Positions 48,809-58,720 of a DNA stretch of 64,000 bases are shown here, piece by piece. The notes beneath the pieces were generated by a model. That model ran no database searches, was not told the origin of the DNA, and was given only the letters and a program-made list of their open reading frames with translations. Numbering within the stretch: position 1 is the stretch's first letter; every line of letters begins with the position of its first letter. The stretch comes from Rothia aeria (GTDB lineage: Bacteria > Actinomycetota > Actinomycetes > Actinomycetales > Micrococcaceae): the NCBI GenBank assembly GCA_002355935.1, contig AP017895.1, positions 1,922,001 through 1,986,000 of the forward strand. The letters are read 5' to 3'. The position numbers were made by a program, and so were the translations under genes.

Positions 48809-50583
48809 CTACCCCCTTATTTCTTTGCTGGCGGGGCTGCCGTCCACGGCTAGTTCATGACCAATACGGTGTGTCTGCTGTGCGGCCTCAAGAACCTGGG
48901 CTGGCTCAGGCCCCGCATTAACGGTATTGAGGGAATCGGTGAACCGCTGCCGGTGTACATCCAGCAGGTTTTGCATCCGCTCGATGAGGTCGATGCGGGC
49001 ACGCTGGGCCATCCGGCGGGCAGCGTCCTCACCGAATACCGACTCCAGAAGCTTAGATCCCACCACGCCGGAGCCGCCTGCGATGCCGATTTCCAGCCCG
49101 GTCAGCCCACCGGTTGCGGAAAACACAGCGACCATCAGTAGCACGGCGGCAGCGTTAACACCCAGCGAGAGCACGCGTGCACGCTGGCGTTTACCGGCGC
49201 CTTCGGCGCGGATTGTCTCAAGGATTCCCTGCTGCCAGGCACGGATCTGCTCCGCAACCTGCGTCTCGAATGTGCTCTGCTCGGTCTGCACCTGTTCGGC
49301 AGTGACGCCCGCATCATGTTCCTCAAGAAGAAGCGCACCCGGGCGTTCTGATCCCCACGAGCGCCGCACCTGTTCGGCGGCACGGGCGGCAGCGTCCACG
49401 GCCACTGCGTGCAGCCCGTGCTCTAACGCCTGTTCCACTTTTGCGGCTTGGGCGGGGGTGCCCCGCATGATCCCGACTAGCCGGTCCCGCAGGCGCCCGA
49501 TTCCAGATTCTAGTGAGCGGAAGAACTCTCCGGTGCCCACAAAATCTTGCCAGCGCATCAGCACCTCACCGCGCAGTAGCGTACCGTCGGAGGCTGCCTC
49601 ACGGATGTTCTCCAATGCGGTGTCGTAGGCGTCATCCACTGCGGTGCTGAGCCGGGTGAGCGTCTCGTGCTGGGATTTTTGTTCTGCGGCAATAACCTGC
49701 AGGTCTTCGCCCAGCCCGTTAATAGCGCCGCTGAGGGTACGGCGGGCGATTGCCGCGCGTGCCGGTGCGTCTGCCCCAGCTGCTCTAGCCAGTTCCGCAC
49801 TTGGCCTATGGCAGCGGGCGGCAGCAGGCCGCGGTTATCGCGCTTCTGCTCGGGGATGCTTACCAGCAGTGCCGGGGTGATCCCAGCTTCACTGAGCATA
49901 TGTTGCAGGTCTTCTTCTATTTCGTGTTCGGCGCCTTCTGGTACTCGGTTGAGCACCACCGCCACCGTAATGTTGCGTTCGGCCGCCCGGTGCAGTAATT
50001 CCCACGGCACGGCGTCCGCATATCGGTTAGCGGTGGTCACAAAAAGCCACAGGTCGGCGGCAGAGAGCAAATCTTTAGCTAACCGCCGGTTCTGCTCAGA
50101 GACGGAGTCAATATCTGGGGCATCAATAAGAGCGATGCCGGGCGGTACCGTCTGGGTCTGTAGTGTCACCAGCACATCGGCTTCAGTGTGTGCGTCAGCT
50201 CCCGGCACTGTTTCTCCCGCGGCAACGCTATGATGCCTCATGCTCGGCAGGTAGTGCTCGGATCCCAGGTAGGGTGCATCTTCGGAGCGATGCAGCAGAA
50301 CAGGCTGGCGGGTGGTGGGGCGGATGGCCCCGGCACGGGTGAGGGGCTCGCCAAGGAGCGAATTCACCAGCGTGGATTTACCGGCACCAGTGGAGCCGCC
50401 CACAACCACGGTGAGTGGAGCATCCAGGCTGCCAGCACGCGGCAGAATATAGTCATCAAGTTGTTTATTGGCCGCACGAATACGTTCACGGGCTAAGTCC
50501 GCGTTGAGGGTTTCTAGGGGAACATCACAGTGGGCGAGTAGTTCGCGCACACGCATAAGGTGCGTATAATCGGTGTGTTGCAC
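48809..50583 (-). CDS. Dynamin-like GTPase A, membrane-associated (one frameshift)
   Basis: The N-terminal G domain has VVVGGSTGAGKSTLVNSLL, DAPDIDSVSEQNR and VVLNRVPEG. The G4 position reads NRVP rather than N/TKxD. The C-terminal half has a long helical region, a hydrophobic Gly/Ala-rich membrane segment (VLSLGVNAAAVLLMVAVF) and an amphipathic tail. One base added at 49774-49777 joins the two halves into 591 residues. It is the partner of GTPase B downstream. Paired dynamin-like genes are known in Streptomyces (DynA/DynB) and mycobacteria (IniA/IniC). Homology beyond architecture is not tested here. Confidence 0.8.
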
Positions 50584-50749
50584 GCAAACAGTTTATCCTG
50601 ATTTGTGTGTGTAATGATACTCCGACTGGTTCAGGCACCTTCCCAATATGCGTGTGCGGGGTGCCTTCTGCTACGGTAGTAAGTGCTAGCCGCGAGTGTT
50701 TATGGCCCGATTAGCTGGCCGCATCACCGATAAGGATGGGACCCCATAA

Positions 50750-51529
50750 ATGCACCATAGTTTTGCTCGTCGCGCGCTCCTGACGCAGACTGCCATCGTA
50801 GGAGCTGGCTCCCTTTTGAGTGCGTGCGCGGGTTCTTCTATTTCTACCGCGAATAAACGTCCTGCTGCCGCTTCTTCGGCGGCGCCTTCACCAGTTGCAG
50901 CTTCTCCCCAGGTGGACTCTGCCTCAGGCTCGCAGGTGCGCGGTCCGGTGGTTCTGCCAGCCCAGTACTATGAGACAGCAAATGGGCCGTTTGAGGCTGG
51001 CACATTGGAGCACGGCCCCCAGAATGTGGCTAAGCCTAAAGAACCTGAAAATATGCGTGAGCTTTCTGAACAGGGCATTCTAAGCTTCCTGCAGTACTGG
51101 TGCGCGGCGCAGAACTACATGTACCTTACCGGTGATATTTCTCTCTTTGAGGCTTTGCCAGGCAACGATAAATACAGCACAAATATCGGTATTTATTCGA
51201 AGCTTTACTCTCGTGATGAGGGGTGGGTTGTGTGTGATACTGAACGCCCCACCGGCATTACTCTCAATACTGACAGGCCCGTACGGATCGGCTCTTCAGA
51301 GGTATTCCGCTGGGAGTCCATGTACACGGTCGATAATAAAGCTCACCTGTACCTGCTCAAGGCACAACGTAACGTGTCTTTTACTGACATGTACGGTACA
51401 ACCCGCCGGGCGGATGTATTCGTCAAATACGGTGACAACGGTTGGCAGATGATGGATGATGCGGAAGTTTCGGCGGCGAAGGAGTCGCTGGCCCCCTCAG
51501 CATCCGCTGCGTCCCCGTCTTCCCGGTAG
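50750..51529 (+). CDS. DUF6318-like Tat lipoprotein, copy 1
   Basis: First of ten tandem paralogues. The 259-residue protein has a twin-arginine signal (FARRALLTQTAIVGAG) with lipobox LLSAC, then a Ser/Ala/Pro linker (about 28-65). The conserved domain reads YYETANGPFEAGTLEHGPQNVAKPKEPENM, here given in three parts: YYETANGPFEAG, TLEHGPQNVAKP and KEPENM. Later come a Tyr-rich helix ending YLTGD and beta strands with a Trp near the end (DNGWQMMDD). Resemblance to DUF6318 is from memory of the family. The frame is intact. It probably sits on the outer face of the membrane. Function is unknown. Confidence 0.82.
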   Translation: MHHSFARRALLTQTAIVGAGSLLSACAGSSISTANKRPAAASSAAPSPVAASPQVDSASGSQVRGPVVLPAQYYETANGPFEAGTLEHGPQNVAKPKEPENMRELSEQGILSFLQYWCAAQNYMYLTGDISLFEALPGNDKYSTNIGIYSKLYSRDEGWVVCDTERPTGITLNTDRPVRIGSSEVFRWESMYTVDNKAHLYLLKAQRNVSFTDMYGTTRRADVFVKYGDNGWQMMDDAEVSAAKESLAPSASAASPSSR

Positions 51530-51688
51530 CAGCCGCATAATGAGCACCGCCGCTGACACCACCCCTTCCCGGGGCAGCTGGATGTGAGTAACAGCTCTAG
51601 AACTGGCGACGTATTCGTTTGTGGTTTTACCCTGCACCGCATAGGCTTTGTATACAAGTTGCGGTGTTCTTAGAAGGGATAGTCCACC

Positions 51689-52498
51689 ATGATTCGATCT
51701 GCTGTTGCCTCACGCCGTATTTTTTTGGTTGGAGCAGCCTCTTCGCTGGGTGCTGCGGCGCTCTCCGCCTGCGGCTCTAGTTCTTCTTCCCGCACCGCAG
51801 GCAATGCAGGTGTACCGGCAGGCGGTTCCAGTGTTCAAGCCACCACCGCGGATACCCGGGAGAACCTCTCCGGGGAGCTGCTGTGGCAGCATTACAGATC
51901 CGCTGGCCCTCAGCCTTCAGCCGGGTCAACGGCGGCACCTACCGGCAACCCTGCATCGCTGCAGTCGAAAGCCACAGATGTTCCCGTACCCACCGAGTAC
52001 GACTATATGCGTGATGAGGACACCTCGGGACTAAGATTCACGTTCGCTTACTATATTGCGGCACTCAATTATGCGCGAGCTACAGGCGATATGAAACCAG
52101 CATTGAAGGTGGTGCATCCGCAGAACCAGCCCGCTATTGCACAGTTGCAGGGGTATGAGCAGTTGTACATGAGTACGACGCAGTGGATTGTGGGTGGTTC
52201 GTGGACAGTCTCCCTCACCGAGAAACAACCGGATGAGAAGGGCTATAAGTACGCTTGGGCCTGCTCAGTGAAGCAAGAGAGCGGTGTGCTGGTTAATGCT
52301 GCCGCTAACACGAATACTGTCCTGCCCACGGAGGAAGCCCGCGCAATGCGTACACTGTACGGTATGTGGGAGGGTGAACAGTGGTGGATTATTTCAGCTG
52401 AGCAGTACGATCCGTCAGCCAGTCCCCGACGCACAGCCCTGCCCCAGGTGACTCCCACGGTTCCTGCGAAAGTTGTGACCGTTCCTGCCTCTCGCTAG
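51689..52498 (+). CDS. DUF6318-like Tat lipoprotein, copy 2
   Basis: The 269-residue paralogue has the signal ASRRIFLVGAASSLG and lipobox ALSAC. The core motifs are more diverged: KATDVPVPTEYDYM replaces the usual HPAKNVPKP segment, followed by a Tyr-rich helix (FAYYIAALNYARATGD). Near the C-terminus WEGEQWWIIS corresponds to the aromatic strand of the other copies. Start ATG follows AGAAGGGA. The frame is intact. A TATACA box about 40 bp upstream suggests its own promoter. Confidence 0.8.
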   Translation: MIRSAVASRRIFLVGAASSLGAAALSACGSSSSSRTAGNAGVPAGGSSVQATTADTRENLSGELLWQHYRSAGPQPSAGSTAAPTGNPASLQSKATDVPVPTEYDYMRDEDTSGLRFTFAYYIAALNYARATGDMKPALKVVHPQNQPAIAQLQGYEQLYMSTTQWIVGGSWTVSLTEKQPDEKGYKYAWACSVKQESGVLVNAAANTNTVLPTEEARAMRTLYGMWEGEQWWIISAEQYDPSASPRRTALPQVTPTVPAKVVTVPASR

Positions 52499-52611
52499 AC
52501 CCACAATAGTGTGCGTCTGCTCTAGGGCCGGTAGCGTATAACCCATAATGTGCCTCAGGTGCGGTGGACTATAAACTATGTGATGTTCCAGATATATTTT
52601 TGAACGTATCC

Positions 52612-52632
52612 CCCGGGTTTTACAATCCCGGG
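52612..52632 (+). terminator. Hairpin between copies 2 and 3
   Basis: CCCGGG-TTTTACAAT-CCCGGG forms a 6-bp GC stem within the 287-bp gap between lipoprotein copies 2 and 3. No clear U-tract follows. Confidence 0.35.
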
Positions 52633-52785
52633 AACACCTTGTGTGCATCAGCGCAGGTTGGGGTAAAACAGCGTGAGACAAGCGTCTGCGTAGTCACCGG
52701 TTTGCGGCCTCAAGATGATGGGGGTGGGCACGCTAGAGTAGGTATAGAATAATGAGGATTATTCCCGTTGAAAGGAGCCGTCGCT

Positions 52786-53528
52786 ATGTCCCGAGCTGCA
52801 CTCACCCGTAGAACTGCAATAGCTGCTGCGGGGCTGACGTCGGTGGGAGTGGGAGGCGCTTTCCTGCTGGATACGATTAACTCCACCTCAGCTAACGAGC
52901 AGCGGCCGCAGGCAGGTTCGCAGTCCCTCACCCCCGCGCCCACACAGTCGCCGGGGTACCGGGGAGACGTGAAATTCACCTCATACTCTGGGGATGTGGA
53001 GGCTGTGGTTCTTGGGAATGACAATGCGAAAGCCAAGAATGTGCCCGCCCCGCAGGAGCCTCACGGCATGACCGAACCAAATGTTGAGGGCTGTATAACT
53101 TCATTGGGTTCTGGGTTGCTGCGCATAATTACCTGTTATTAACCGGTGATGCTTCAGCGCTCAATAAGGTCACTGACGCCCAGTCGCAGGAGGACGCGAA
53201 GGAGCTGGGGGAACTGTACGCGAAGGGTGCATGGCTGCGTAGCTCCACGGCACACCCGTTTACCCTGTCGTTGGATACTGAGCAACCGACAAAAGGCGAG
53301 AGCGAGAACACCTACATCTGGAAGTGCACACCGGGGTTTGACCCGCAGGCCCGGATGGTGGGGGCCGCAAACACTATTTACGAAGATTTTAAATCTAATT
53401 TCGCGGTCGATACCGATCCGCTGTTTGTAGTGTATGACCAGGGTTCGTGGCACATGACGTACGACTTGCTGCCCGAGACACGCGGTAAGGTTCCAGAGGC
53501 TGCCGCTGGCACCACTGCCCCGGCATAA
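52786..53528 (+). CDS. DUF6318-like Tat-exported protein, copy 3, without lipobox (one frameshift)
   Basis: The signal has the twin arginine (ALTRRTAIAAAGLTSVGVGG), but no cysteine follows it; the region continues AFLLDTINSTSANE. It may be cleaved and released, or kept as a membrane anchor, unlike the other copies. One base added at 53088-53090 gives a 247-residue protein with NVPAPQEPHGMTEPNVEG, then LYNFIGFWVAAHNYLLLTGD, and the C-terminal YDQGSWHMTYD strand. ATG 52786 follows AAAGGAG. The break is probably a sequence error. Confidence 0.78.
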
Positions 53529-53617
53529 CCTTCACACGAGCCTGCCTGATATTGGTTCCCAGGATTTTCGCCGTAAGCTATAAGGTGGCGCACCCCCACA
53601 GGCAGATGTGCGGGCGG

Positions 53618-53641
53618 TATAGTTGATGTATCTCAACCTCG
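53618..53641 (+). promoter_or_regulatory. Promoter -10 and shared leader motif of copy 4
   Basis: A TATAGT box is followed directly by TGATGTATCTCAACCTCG, 20 bp before the start codon of copy 4. The same element, with two changes, occurs after the -10 box of copy 9. Confidence 0.5.
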
Positions 53642-53661
53642 CCGAGTGAAAGATTGGGTAT

Positions 53662-54538
53662 ATGACTTCCGACTTGACGCGCCGCACAGCTTTAGGTTTT
53701 TTCACCGTAGCCGGTATAGCTGCTGTCTCAGGGTGTTCCAATTCTATTTTTCTTCTACTTCCGTTAAGACGCACACCCCTTCCTCGAGTGATTCTTCCGA
53801 GCCTGCGACAACGAGTTCCGAGGCCTCCCCAGCTCCTCTTCGGCCTCGTCTACCTCGGCTTCTCCCTCATCATCATCTTCATCTTCGTCGAGTAGTTCTG
53901 ACTATTCTTCCGAAGCCAAGATTGATAAATATGACACATCAGCGGGCAACTTTGAGGCAGCCACCAAGGAACACCCGGCAAGAAACGTGCCTAAACCGGT
54001 TAAGCCCGAGAAGATGAGCGAAAACTCAACCGAGGGTCTGAAAGCGGCGTTAGGGTACCTTTCGGCAGCTTTGAAATACTACTATTTGACCGGGGAAACC
54101 GAGTTTTTGCGTGAGGTACGTCTGCCAGAGAACACATTGTCGGAGTATGAAAGCAAAGGTGCGGTCATCCGGGAGAAACGAAGCTGGTACGGTTCTCCCG
54201 AAGTGAAGATTTACCTCAATAGCCCCGAGCCGACAAAAAGCGGCGATAAGTATATGTGGCCGTTTACCGCTAAGACGGATCAGGGGCCTTTCATTGTGAA
54301 AGATGGTGAGTACAGGTCACTATCTTCATACAGCCGGTATGGTGAATCACGCCAAATGGCTGTGGGTACATACGAGGGCGGGCACTGGACGATCATATGG
54401 CATTCGCGTAGTTCCAGCAGCTCTTCGCCAACCCGCAGCCCGTCGTCGAGCAGCAGCTCCTCGTCTTCCTCTAGCAGCCCATCACCGTCCGAAAGTTCTT
54501 CCTCTTCCTCATCATCGGGTGGCGGCAACTTCATCTAA
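53662..54538 (+). CDS. DUF6318-like Tat lipoprotein, copy 4, Ser-rich (two frameshifts)
   Basis: Signal DLTRRTALGFFTVAG with lipobox AVSGC. Two breaks, a T-run (53747-53751) and a C-run (53827-53830), are each repaired by one base, giving 292 residues. A long Ser-rich linker leads to the core KIDKYDTSAGNFEAATKE, HPARNVPKPVKPEKM, then YYYLTGE and the YMWPF and YEGGHWTIIW strands. The C-terminus is an unusual poly-Ser/Pro tail of about 45 residues. This copy is the clearest example of the family core. Confidence 0.8.
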
Positions 54539-54546
54539 TTGTTTCT

Positions 54547-54562
54547 AGGTGTCCCCACACCT
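54547..54562 (+). terminator. Hairpin after copy 4
   Basis: AGGTGT-CCCC-ACACCT, 8 bp beyond the stop codon of copy 4. It is short but perfect; no U-tract. Confidence 0.35.
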
Positions 54563-54594
54563 TCCGCCCTCACGGTCGGTTCAGGCCGGAAAGG

Positions 54595-55359
54595 ATGGCT
54601 GCGTTGGCCTCTTCCATTACTCGCCGCACGGTTTTGGGCATGTTTTCGGTCGCTAGTGTTCTTTTTACCAGCGGGTGCTCCGGCGCTATAGTGTCGGCGC
54701 CCGCCAAGCCAGCCCTAGCGGAGAACCCCTCGGCGGCCGAGAGCACCACACCTGAGAGTGATGAGACGGCGGCGCCAAGCGCCTCCCCACGTCTGCTGCT
54801 AAGGACTACAGCGGGGAGGCGAAACTTGAAAATATGATACGTCGGCGGGCACCTACGAGCCAGCAACTAAAGAGCATCCCGCCAAGAACGTACCAAAGCC
54901 GGTGGTTCCGGAGCATATGTATGAAGATTCGGTGGCGGGGATGCACGCCACAATTGCCTACTACGCCGCGTGCCTAACCTACCTCAATATCACCGGAGAC
55001 CCCTCACCCATACGCGCCCTCAAATGGCCGAATGAGAGCTATAAAAGTTTCGAGAAAATGGGGGCAGAAACTAAAACGGTACGCTCTGGTACGCAAACCC
55101 AAGTTTCAAGATTGTGCTCATTACCCCGCAGCCCACTCAGGAAGGCTCACAGTACCGCTGGCCGTTGCGCATCGTTAACGATCTGGGCTCTTTCGCGGTA
55201 AAAGACGGAAAATATACGGAGCTTTCGCCTCAAGACCAGCATTACGATAAAGAGGTTGTTGGCCTTGTCAATTACCAGCAGGGGCGCTGGGAATTCCGGT
55301 GGGAAGGCGATGAAGATGACGACCCTTCACCGTCGGCAAGCCCGCGCGCGTCCCAATAA
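54595..55359 (+). CDS. DUF6318-like Tat lipoprotein, copy 5 (three frameshifts)
   Basis: Signal SSITRRTVLGMFSVAS with lipobox FTSGC. Three breaks (54785-54788, 54829-54832 and 55073-55076) each need one added base. The repaired 255-residue protein has KLEKYDTSAGTYEPATKE, HPAKNVPKPVVPEHM, YLNITGD, then SQYRWPL and YQQGRWEFRW. The ATG at 54595 is too close to AAAGG; a TTG at 54604 is better spaced and gives an N-terminus like the other copies. Alignment to copies 4 and 6 is strong. Confidence 0.77.
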
Positions 55360-55457
55360 TACATAACCATTACGGTGGGCTTTGTCGCCCTCATATTTTG
55401 TGCGTAAACTATCATTGCATTTGTTTTAGGGTTCTATAAATCTGTGAAAGGACAACG

Positions 55458-56059
55458 ATGTTTCCTGCCGTGACGCGCCGCTTTGCGTTGGGATTAGCTG
55501 GCGTAGGCGGCGTGGCTGCTGCGCTCACCTCGTGCGGCGCGGGAGCAGATTACAAAGGCGAAGCGAAACTTGATAGATACGACACCTCCGCTGGCCCTAT
55601 GAGCCAGCAACTCAGGAGCATCCCTCGAAGAACGTGCCAGTTCCTATCAAACCCGATAATATGGGCGAGAATTCCGTGGCAGGGCTTCATGCAACAATCT
55701 GTTACTTCGCGGCTTCTTTGCAGTACATGATGAACACGGGTGATTCCCAGCATCTGAAAGACATCAGATTTGACCGGGAAGATCTGAAAAGCTACACCGA
55801 TGTCGCGGAGCTTTTTGACGATAAAACCTGGTTGAGTGAGGTCACGGTAACTATTGAACTCACCACTTCCGCCCCAATCAGGAACACTGATGGCTACCAG
55901 TGGCCCGCCAAGCTCACCATGAAACAGGGTGATTTTGCGCTGATCCGCGGCAAAGTCTCGCAGGTTCCGCAGAACCGTAAACTGGTGCAATCCGAGGGTG
56001 ATATTACGGGCCGCTATGTTGAGGGGTCCTGGAATCTGAGCACACCAAAGAAACGCTAG
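55458..56059 (+). CDS. DUF6318-like Tat lipoprotein, copy 6 (one frameshift)
   Basis: Signal AVTRRFALGLAGVGG with lipobox LTSC and almost no linker. One base added at 55595-55597 gives 200 residues with KLDRYDTSAGPYEPATQE, HPSKNVPVPIKPDNM, GLHATICYFAASLQYMMNTGD, GYQWPAKL and VEGSWNLS. It is the most compact copy and defines the minimal family domain of about 170 residues. ATG follows AAAGGA. Confidence 0.8.
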
Positions 56060-56189
56060 GATCGGAGCTCAGCCCGAGCGTGGCGCCCTGCGTCAATCAT
56101 GCTTCAGGGTATGCTATTCTCTATCACGACACGATAGCAATCACCGAAATATTCACTCGCAAACCAAAATTTTGAAAGGTATAGCTCTC

Positions 56190-56981
56190 ATGTCATCCCC
56201 CTTGACCCGGCGCACTGCACTTAGTGTCATTGGTCTCAGCAGCGCAGCTTTTTGGCTGCGTGCAGTTCTGAGTCGCAGCAGACCACTACCACCGCCTCTG
56301 CACCGTCTCCTTCTGAGCCTTCCTCAAGTACATTTGAGGTTCAGAGCGCATCTCCCCGCGCATCCCGTACCGCAACTGCCAGTGCCTCTGCGACGCCTTC
56401 AGCGTCTCCCTCCGAGTCTGCCACCGCCACCCCCTCAGCTTCTCCCACCGTTGAGGAGAAAAGGACTTTAGTGGTGAAGCGAAGATTGATAAATACGACA
56501 AGCCCGGCGAATATATGGCTGCCACCGAGGAACACCCGGCGCAGAATGTCCCGGTCCCAGTTCAGCCTGAGTCCATGAAAAAGATAATGCAGCCGGGTTT
56601 GCGGGCGCATTGGCCTGGTTTGGGGCAGCGGTGGATTATCTGCTGCAGACTGGCGATATGCAGTACGTTAATACGGTAACCCTCAATACTGAGGCAAAGA
56701 ACGTACTGCAAGGCTACGCGGAGAGTACGAAGAAAAGCGAGGCCGATAAGATCTGGTATGCGAAGCCGTCCGCCTCGTTAATTATTACCGCCCCGCAGCC
56801 GGTGTATGCTGGCGGTTCGTGGAACTGGCAGGTGAAGCTGAACATTGACGTGGGCGAGAAGATTTACCGTAAGGGTACGCTGCAGGATACGCCCGCCGAT
56901 AAACGCCATATCTACATGTCTGGTGAGGCTGTAGGCACCTATATGAACGGTATTTGGGATCTGAATATGGATATTAACTAG
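56190..56981 (+). CDS. DUF6318-like Tat lipoprotein, copy 7 (three frameshifts)
   Basis: Signal PLTRRTALSVIGLSS, with lipobox FLAAC visible only after one T is added at 56249-56253. Further single-base repairs at 56459-56462 and 56578-56582 give 264 residues. A Ser/Ala/Thr/Pro linker (about 30-95) precedes KIDKYDKPGEYMAATEE, HPAQNVPVPVQPESM, DYLLQTGD, NWQVKLNI and MNGIWDLNMD. The ATG at 56190 is preceded by GAAAGG about 10 bp upstream. Confidence 0.77.
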
Positions 56982-56994
56982 GTTCGTTCATTCT

Positions 56995-57036
56995 CTTCCC
57001 GGCAGGGTTTCCTGATGTGTGTGCCCCGCCGGGAAG
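56995..57036 (+). terminator. Terminator after copy 7
   Basis: Arms CTTCCCGGC / GCCGGGAAG pair across a 24-nt loop, 14 bp beyond the stop codon, followed by GGTTCG. It separates copies 7 and 8 into different transcripts. Confidence 0.5.
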
Positions 57037-57156
57037 GGTTCGCCTAATCCGCTGGGGCACTGATGTTTCAGTAGATGAAAGTGGCTTGCATATCCCCAAC
57101 TTTTGAGTGGGTAAAAGCTATAATCATGCTAGCTACTTCAACTGAAAGGCGTCCCG

Positions 57157-57844
57157 ATGTCTGCTTCCGTGTCTCGTCGTTTTTATTTACTGGCGCAGTT
57201 GGGGGTGCCTCCATCCTGTTTTTAAGCGCTTGCAGCTCCGGGGCGTCTGTGGTGGCCGCAGAGCGCACAGATTACAGCGGTGAGGTATCGTTCGACAGTT
57301 TCCGCCGCGAAGGTGAATATACGGCACCTACCCGCACTGAGCCCGCTAAGAATGCTCCCGTACCAACACTTCCACACAACGTTAATGAGCACACAGTGGC
57401 GGGCCTATATTCCACCATTGGTTTTATAGCTGCGAGTGTTACATATGCCTACCAAACCGGTGATACGGGCCGGAATCTGCTTGATGGCGAATATCATAAA
57501 CGCCTTGATACGGGTTCACAGTCTTCTAGTGACTCTAGCGATTCTAGTGATTCTAGCGATTACAAGATATGGTCTGAGGCTCCCGATATCAGGTTTACGT
57601 TGAAGGATCCTATGCCAACGCGTGAGGGCGATACGTACTCGTGGCCAGCCATAATGACGGCGAAACTGGGGAGCTTCCTGGTATCTGCCGGGCGTGCACG
57701 GGAGATACCAGCTGAAAGGCGGGAACAAAATACGAAGGCACCATAAAAGCGAGGTACAGTGATGGCGTGTGGCGTCTCAATCTCGACGAGTTACTCAGCG
57801 ACGATACAAACAGCAGGTCTTCGGGCGGGTCAAAAACTATCTAA
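57157..57844 (+). CDS. DUF6318-like Tat lipoprotein, copy 8, with Ser-Asp repeat (two frameshifts)
   Basis: One T added at 57180-57184 joins MSASVSRR to the signal FLFTGAVGGASILFLSAC. A second repair at 57721-57723 restores the C-terminus (YEGTIKARYSDGVWRLNLDE). The 229-residue protein has FDSFRREGEYTAPTRTE, PAKNAPVPTLPHNVNE, YAYQTGD and TYSWPAIM. A 9-bp unit encoding Ser-Ser-Asp is repeated about four times (57526-57561). A TATAAT box lies 30 bp upstream of the ATG. Confidence 0.77.
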
Positions 57845-57913
57845 GGTCTACGGTGCTGCAGGGTTGGTTATTGGGGCCTAGCCCCCGTCTTTTGGGGTTT
57901 CGGTGCGGCCTCT

Positions 57914-57940
57914 TATAATGTTTGAGGTATCTCAACTTCG
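57914..57940 (+). promoter_or_regulatory. Promoter -10 and shared leader motif of copy 9
   Basis: A consensus TATAAT (57914-57919) is followed by TGAGGTATCTCAACTTCG (57923-57940), matching the copy 4 element at 16 of 18 positions. The GTG start of copy 9 is 26 bp further on. Confidence 0.5.
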
Positions 57941-57965
57941 TGTGTTCAAAGGATCCCTGATCACC

Positions 57966-58615
57966 GTGCCTACTTCCATGAATCGACGGTCTTTGTTTGC
58001 CCTAGCCGGTTGCGGCGGCGCTCTGCTCCTTGCGGGGTGCAGCACCAGCAATATGTGGCTTGATCGGCAATATGATTACAGCGGAGAACTGAAGTTCGAC
58101 AGCTACCGTCAGAATGGCGACTACCGGGAAGCAACCCGATCTGAACCCGCCCAGAACGTGCCGGTTCCGGTGCTTCCTGCCCATGCGGATGAACGCTCAG
58201 TGGCTGGGCTGTACAGCACTATTGGCTATATTTTTGCTTTCACAGAGTACATTATTGAAAGCAGAAACACAGGCGAAGCGCAACCCTATATGGAACGATA
58301 CAAGGGCCTTACCCAAGAGGAGCTGGATCGGATGATCGGCAGCGGCAATAGCTGGTTCTCAAAGGTTCGGTACCACTGCACCATACACACCCCGCACCCC
58401 AAAAGAAGGAAGAGGATGTGTATGAGTGGCCAATGGAGTATTTCATTAAATTCGGTGATTTTGAGGTTATCTCCGGGAAAGTACGCGAGACCCCAGCCAG
58501 CGCTACTAATAGTGTTACCAGGTCAGGCCCGTTAAAAGCGCGGTATGAGGATCATAAATGGGTGATTGATTTTTCGGAGTTTACCGCCAACACCAACACG
58601 TCTTCGGGTGTGTAA
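57966..58615 (+). CDS. DUF6318-like Tat lipoprotein, copy 9 (one frameshift)
   Basis: Signal SMNRRSLFALAGCGGALL with lipobox LAGC. One base added at 58397-58400 gives 216 residues with KFDSYRQNGDYREATRSE, PAQNVPVPVLPAHADE, SVAGLYSTIGYIFAFTEY, VYEWPMEY and YEDHKWVIDF. Its closest relative in the array is copy 8. GTG 57966 or ATG 57978 could be the start; the GTG gives an N-terminus like the other copies. Confidence 0.78.
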
Positions 58616-58720
58616 TTAACGTATTTTTCAGTATGTGTCGCACGTTTGCGCAAGAAGCTGCGGGGTATATAGTTATATCATCAGTGTCGTAAGTAGAGAG
58701 GTTCCCTCATTCCTTCTTCC

